Assembly: GCA_031374415.1 (NCBI GenBank)
Contig: JANMGB010000334.1
Location: forward strand, 1-64,000
Length of the DNA: 64,000 nucleotides
Origin: CANHBY01 sp031374415
Lineage (GTDB): Bacteria > Pseudomonadota > Gammaproteobacteria > Burkholderiales > Burkholderiaceae_C
Direction of reading: 5' to 3'
Positions 60,141 through 64,000 of this stretch are shown in pieces (the first letter of the stretch is position 1; each line of letters starts with the position of its first letter). Under the pieces are notes generated by a model. It saw only the letters and a list, made by a program, of their open reading frames with translations. It was not told the origin of the DNA and did no database searches. The translations under genes and the position numbers were made by a program.

Positions 60141-61229
60141 CCGAGACTGAAGTTGCTGGTCATACAACACCCGCATGGCGTCCATCTGAACCTGTCGATC
60201 ACCCTCCTGCTCGACCCTATTTCGGTGGCAAGCCCCCCACCGCTGGGCCCGCTGGGGCTTCTCACACAGACCTCGCAGCGCCTGGGCCAGCAGCTCACTG
60301 AACGCTGGCGCCAAGAGATCGATCAAGCAGCTTGTCGCTGCCGTGGGCTCGTCTGCCACGGCAAGCCAATGGCGGTTGGCAGGCAAGTCAGTCGCCACCA
60401 CAGGCAGGCCACAGGCCATGCTTTCCAGCACCGACACCGAGGTGGCGTCGCTGCAAGGCACCGACACCGACACATGACACTGCCCCATCACGGCTTGCAT
60501 CTGGGCGTCGTCGAGCCGGCCGTGAAAGTGCACGCAGGATGTCAGCCCCAACGTGGACACTTGCCCGCGCAAGGTCGCAGCCAATGAGCCCCCGCCCATC
60601 AAGTGCAACTGCGCGTCGGCACCAGGGCATTGTTGCCGCAGCAGGGCCAGGGCCTCAATGAGATGCTTGATCTGGTAGTTGGGCTCCCAGGCGCGCAGAC
60701 TGGCAATGTGAAAGCCCTTGGGCTTGTCCGCCCAGGGCACCGGCACAAAACGCTGCAGGTCAACGCCCCAATGAATGAGGTGCATTGACGCCGTCGGCCG
60801 ATACGCTTGGGCCGCCTGCACCAGGTCGTGTGAGTCGCCTGTACTCACATCGGCCCGGCGCAGCGTCCAGCCCGTTAAGGCGCGCAAGACGCGGCTGTGC
60901 TTCGGTGTCACCAAGAGGTCGCTGCCCCAGGCCGTCATGAACAGCGGATGACGCGCGCAGCGTGCCGCAAGGTAGCCATAGGAGGTGATGTAGTGCGCGT
61001 GAACAATGTCCGGTTGCAATGCCTGCAGGTAGGCGCGCGTTGCGCCGACACGCCACAGCCAGTCTGTTGAGCGACGAACAGGCGGCAGCACGTGTTGAGT
61101 CACGCCCTCCTGGGCTTGCGGCCGGGCCGTGATGATGGAGACACGACAGTCGCGCGCCAGCATCTCGCTGGCCCAACGCCGCACATGCACGCTGTTGGCG
61201 TCACCCAACAAACACAGGTGCAAGCTCAT
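60120..61229 (-). CDS. Family 4 glycosyltransferase with element-derived C-terminus
   Basis: A 369-aa GT-B enzyme; ATG 61229 overlaps the acetyltransferase stop (ATGA) and gives the proper start LHLCLLGDANSVHVRRW. DIVHAHYITSYGYLAA, MTAWGSDLL, and the donor-site SVSVLESMACGLPVVATD with its Glu are present. The last seven residues (RAPSQWM) and the stop codon come from the repeat element at 59880-60140. The truncated tail probably lies beyond the essential C-terminal helix, so activity may be kept. Confidence 0.88.
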   Translation of the reverse strand: MSLHLCLLGDANSVHVRRWASEMLARDCRVSIITARPQAQEGVTQHVLPPVRRSTDWLWRVGATRAYLQALQPDIVHAHYITSYGYLAARCARHPLFMTAWGSDLLVTPKHSRVLRALTGWTLRRADVSTGDSHDLVQAAQAYRPTASMHLIHWGVDLQRFVPVPWADKPKGFHIASLRAWEPNYQIKHLIEALALLRQQCPGADAQLHLMGGGSLAATLRGQVSTLGLTSCVHFHGRLDDAQMQAVMGQCHVSVSVPCSDATSVSVLESMACGLPVVATDLPANRHWLAVADEPTAATSCLIDLLAPAFSELLAQALRGLCEKPQRAQRWGACHRNRVEQEGDRQVQMDAMRVLYDQQLQSRAPSQWM

Positions 61230-61810
61230 GCCGCCGGTCCGGCCCATTGTTGGTAGTGAACCTGCAACGAAGGGTGGCGTGTGAGCCAAGGGGCATCCAA
61301 CTCGCGGGTGTCTCCCACCACCTGGGCCGGCTGCCCTTGAACCACGGCAAAGTCAGGCACTTCGCCCCGCACGTAACTGAAGGCTTTGACCAACACCCCC
61401 TTGCCCAACCGAGCGCCCGGGGCAATCACGGAGTGCGGGCCGATGAAGCCATACGGCCCCAGGTGGGTGGGCACGCGCACTGACCCCTGCGGGGCCGGGT
61501 GCCCCCAGTAGGCACGCCCCTGCAACCGCACTGCCATGTGGCTGGAGTGGCTGAGCACTGAGACGTGGTTGGTGATTTGACAGCCCTCACCAATGTGCAG
61601 GCCCCCCGAGGCATCAATGAAGTTGAAGTGGCCAATGAAGACATGATCCGCCAAGTCCAGCTGCGACCAGTCTTCCACCTGCGTGCAGGTGCTGATGCGG
61701 GTGTGCGGCAGCCACAAACCGTCATGACGGCGAATGCCGTAGCGCATGCTCGGGCCTTGCGAAGGGCGCATGCGGGACCACAGGCTAGACAAGGACTGCC
61801 GCAGGCTCAT
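61226..61810 (-). CDS. Left-handed beta-helix acyltransferase
   Basis: A 194-aa protein; ATG 61810 overlaps the flippase stop (ATGA). Imperfect hexapeptide repeats run from about residue 55 to 165 (FIGHFNFIDASGGLHIGEGCQI region, then GPYGFIGPHSVIAPGARLGKGVLV). It resembles WcaF/colanic acid-type O-acetyltransferases that use acetyl-CoA. It is coupled to the flippase before and the glycosyltransferase after, so it likely O-acetylates a sugar of the - strand glycan. Confidence 0.83.
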   Translation of the reverse strand: MSLRQSLSSLWSRMRPSQGPSMRYGIRRHDGLWLPHTRISTCTQVEDWSQLDLADHVFIGHFNFIDASGGLHIGEGCQITNHVSVLSHSSHMAVRLQGRAYWGHPAPQGSVRVPTHLGPYGFIGPHSVIAPGARLGKGVLVKAFSYVRGEVPDFAVVQGQPAQVVGDTRELDAPWLTRHPSLQVHYQQWAGPAA

Positions 61811-63129
61811 GGGGTGCTCCGAGGAGGTTGGGGTTGGCGTACGCGCCACCAAGACAGCAGCGTGCGTGCATCATCGCGCAACTGCCCCGCGCGCGGCCAC
61901 AAAACCCGGCGCCAGGAACACGCGCTGTGCACCCGAAACAGGCTGAGCAAGCACACCATCGTCAGGCCATAAGAAGCCGTGGTGGCCACGGCCGCCCCCC
62001 AAGCCCCCCAGCGTGGAATCGCCACCCAACACACGGCCACGTTGATCAGCAGGGAAGTGGCAGCCATCAACGCCGGCACCACCGGACGCCCAGCATGGTT
62101 GGTGAAATAGGCGGACAACACCGAGGCAGGGGCATATGCCAGCACGCCCGGCAACAGGACCGCCAGCAGGCCGCCGACCTCCGCATAGGCGGGGCCGAAA
62201 AGCCAAGGCACCCCCACCACCGCTGCAAGCCACAACAAGGGCGCCACGCAGAGCAAGGCCGCCACGCTGAAGTGCATGACACGCAGCACCGTGACAATCG
62301 CCTGAGCCCGGTCAGGCGTGCCAATGCGGGCAAACGCCGCTTGAGACAATGACGTCGAAACAAACCACAGCAGCTCGGCCATCATCACGGCCAAAGCGTA
62401 AATGCCCGTGGCTGCCAAACCCTGCAGGTGCTCAAGCAAGAACACATCGGCCTTGTAATTCATCAAGCTGATGAGGTTGGTCAAACCCAGGGTCAAAAAT
62501 GCGCCCCCCTGAGCACGCAACCAGCCCCCGTCAGGGGCCTGCCATCCGCTGCCTTGCAGGCCCGCCAAGGCACTGAGCACGCCCACCACCACCCGCGCGC
62601 CCACCCATGCCCCGAGCAGGGTCAGCAAACTCACCTGCGCACCGCTCAACACAGCCACCCCCCAGGCCATCAAGGCCAAGGCCGGGGTGCCCACAGACAA
62701 CCAGGCCAAAGGCGCCATGCGCCCCTGGCCCAACCACAAGCCTGAGACGTTGGGGGTCAACAACAGACAAGGCAAGGCCCACGCCAACAACCACAGCGGG
62801 GCGTAGGCCGCCCCACCCCACTGCGACAAGGCCCACACCCCACCGGCCAAACAGCCACCCAACAACAGGCTTGCCATGAGCAAAGCCGATAAGGCAGCAC
62901 CCGGCGCACGCCCGAAGTGCGACACCCGGCGCGCCAGCGCAATCCCGCCGCCCGAACACAAAGCCAGCAAGGCCGACTCCACGGCCGTAAAAAGCGCGAA
63001 AACACCCACGGCCTCAGGCCCCAAGCGCGCGGCCAGCAAGGTGATGAGCAGGCCCAGGCCCACCGCCACACTGCGGGTGACAACGTTGATCACAGCACTG
63101 TGGGCCAAGCGCGGCGCAAGCACCTTCAT
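61807..63129 (-). CDS. Oligosaccharide flippase, Wzx/MOP family (second of two)
   Basis: A 440-aa protein with about 12-14 membrane segments. ATG 63129 is preceded by AAGGAA at 7-base spacing; a longer open frame to 63213 has no support. It opens NVVTRSVAVGLGLLITLLAARLGPEAVGVFALFTA (positions 16-50) and ends with a basic cytoplasmic tail, typical of flippases. It is the first gene of the - strand glycan operon, diverging from lysS. Its residues are GC-rich, unlike the AT-rich wzy region on the other strand. Confidence 0.88.
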   Translation of the reverse strand: MKVLAPRLAHSAVINVVTRSVAVGLGLLITLLAARLGPEAVGVFALFTAVESALLALCSGGGIALARRVSHFGRAPGAALSALLMASLLLGGCLAGGVWALSQWGGAAYAPLWLLAWALPCLLLTPNVSGLWLGQGRMAPLAWLSVGTPALALMAWGVAVLSGAQVSLLTLLGAWVGARVVVGVLSALAGLQGSGWQAPDGGWLRAQGGAFLTLGLTNLISLMNYKADVFLLEHLQGLAATGIYALAVMMAELLWFVSTSLSQAAFARIGTPDRAQAIVTVLRVMHFSVAALLCVAPLLWLAAVVGVPWLFGPAYAEVGGLLAVLLPGVLAYAPASVLSAYFTNHAGRPVVPALMAATSLLINVAVCWVAIPRWGAWGAAVATTASYGLTMVCLLSLFRVHSACSWRRVLWPRAGQLRDDARTLLSWWRVRQPQPPRSTP

Positions 63130-63272
63130 CGGGGGTTCCTTGCGGAGCAAAGGACGCATTCTATGAACCCCTGGCGCAGGCGCCGTCACGCCCCAAACCG
63201 CCGATGGATCCACCCTTTAGAATTTGCCACTTGACCTTGCTTGGCGAGGCCCGTTTTCAACCTCTGTGCACC

Positions 63273-64000
63273 GTGACCATCTCCGACGACAACCAGCTCA
63301 TCACCGAGCGCCGCGACAAGCTGGCCGCCATCCGCCTTCAAGGCGTGGCTTTTCCCAATGATTTCAAGCCGACGCACCGCGCGCTGGCCTTGCAGCAACA
63401 GCATGCTGAGCAAGAGGCGCCGGCCCTGGAGGCGCTGAACTTGTCGGTCACGGTCGCCGGACGCTTGCGGCTCAAACGCGTGATGGGCAAAGCCAGCTTT
63501 GGCACCCTGCAAGACGCCACCGGTCGCATTCAGTTGTTTGTCACCAAAGATGAGTTGGGCGAAGAGCTCTATGCGGCCTTCAAGCACTGGGACTTGGGTG
63601 ACATTGTCGGCGCGCAAGGCACGCTGTTCAAAACCAAAACCGGCGAGCTGTCGGTGCGCGTGACCCAACTGCGCTTGTTGACCAAGAGCCTGCGCCCGCT
63701 GCCCGACAAGTTTCATGGCATGGCCGACCAGGAGCAAAAGTACCGGCAGCGCTATGTAGACCTCATCACCGATGACGACGCTCGCGCGCGCTTCACGGCG
63801 CGCAGCAAGGCCGTCAGCGCCATCCGGCATTACATGGTCGAACACGGCTTCCTGGAAGTCGAAACGCCCATGCTCCACCCCATCCCTGGGGGGGCCAACG
63901 CCAAGCCGTTCATCACACACCACAACGCGCTGGATCAAGACATGTACCTGCGCATTGCCCCTGAGCTGTATTTGAAGCGGCTGATTGTGGGCGGCTTTGA
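63273..64000 (+). CDS. lysS: Lysyl-tRNA synthetase, partial (5' portion)
   Basis: At least 242 residues, cut by the window edge. The start is probably GTG 63273 (SDDNQLITERRDKLAAIRLQG follows; TTG 63231 is an alternative). The OB-fold anticodon-binding domain (about 55-150, KRVMGKASFGTLQD, DIVGAQGTLFKTKTGELSV) and the start of the class II catalytic core with EKYRQRYVDLI, VETPMLHPIPGGANAKPF and RIAPELYLKRL are clear. It is a cytoplasmic housekeeping enzyme that charges tRNA-Lys. It is divergent from the flippase gene with 143 intervening bases. Confidence 0.93.
   Translation, partial: MTISDDNQLITERRDKLAAIRLQGVAFPNDFKPTHRALALQQQHAEQEAPALEALNLSVTVAGRLRLKRVMGKASFGTLQDATGRIQLFVTKDELGEELYAAFKHWDLGDIVGAQGTLFKTKTGELSVRVTQLRLLTKSLRPLPDKFHGMADQEQKYRQRYVDLITDDDARARFTARSKAVSAIRHYMVEHGFLEVETPMLHPIPGGANAKPFITHHNALDQDMYLRIAPELYLKRLIVGGF

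Noticed and set aside
17656..63129. Prophage or integrative element carrying the glycan genes
   Set aside because: No integrase, phage structural, conjugation or tRNA-attachment signal was found; only palindromic repeats and local AT-rich DNA suggest transfer.
63186..63938. A 250-codon open frame on the - strand
   Set aside because: It lies antisense to lysS, whose protein is strongly recognisable; the frame is a shadow of GC-rich codons.

Overview
The window looks like a chromosomal segment of a high-GC betaproteobacterium, most likely Burkholderiales and probably Comamonadaceae. This rests on strong G/C preference at third codon positions, the gene content (a four-gene lysine/2-oxoadipate operon, a maf gene beside an RsmI-like methylase, an RhlE-type helicase, an rfbBDAC operon) and ATGA-type translational coupling throughout. 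No tRNA, rRNA or CRISPR array and no intact transposase gene was seen.

Layout. (1) 0.35-5.4 kb, + strand: a catabolic operon of a lysine-dehydrogenase-like enzyme, a DUF1338/HglS-type 2-oxoadipate dioxygenase/decarboxylase, an aldehyde dehydrogenase and an FAD-linked D-2-hydroxyglutarate dehydrogenase. (2) 5.4-13.1 kb: a signalling block with a stand-alone cyclic-nucleotide-binding protein (- strand), then a soluble REC-REC-PAS histidine kinase, a REC-GGDEF diguanylate cyclase, an orphan periplasmic binding protein and a membrane hybrid kinase (HAMP-PAS-HK-REC-Hpt). The last is interrupted by a one-base shift in a G6 run. (3) 13.1-17.5 kb: a 3' remnant of an Old Yellow Enzyme gene, a Kbp/YgaU-like BON-LysM protein, a 282-bp palindromic repeat element, maf, an RsmI-like methylase and a convergent DEAD-box helicase. 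(4) 17.6-54.1 kb, + strand: a very large surface-glycan locus. (5) 54.3-63.1 kb, - strand: a second glycan block ending at a divergent lysS, which runs off the window.

The + strand locus makes dTDP-L-rhamnose (rfbBDAC). It also makes an activated nonulosonic acid of the legionaminic type: LegB and LegC, an NeuD/PglD-like acetyltransferase, LegG/NeuC-like, LegI/NeuB-like and LegF/NeuA-like enzymes, and a PtmE-like CBS-nucleotidyltransferase. Inside that pathway sits an amidine module of HisH-like glutaminase, HisF-like ammonia channel (lacking the Asp11 of true HisF), two tandem WbpG-like amidotransferases and a methyltransferase. Four further sugar-tailoring genes follow (epimerase, aminotransferase, WbqC, PIG-L deacetylase). 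Wzx, a Wzy-like polymerase and an unrecognised 674-aa protein form an AT-rich core. Next comes AsnB, a VpsJ-like protein and an acyl-transfer cassette (AAC(3)-fold acyltransferase, MaoC, FkbH-like HAD, acyl carrier protein), then heparinase, a WbuB-like glycosyltransferase, WecB, WecC and a WecA-type initiating transferase.

The - strand block has its own flippase, a PglC-type initiating transferase, a PglF/CapD-type dehydratase, an aminotransferase, two glycosyltransferases, an acetyltransferase and a methyltransferase. The region therefore carries two initiators and two flippases and may serve two glycans. Two copies of the same palindromic repeat element lie in inverted orientation at 14.3 and 60.0 kb, bracketing most of the glycan region. 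The second copy supplies the last codons and stop of a glycosyltransferase.
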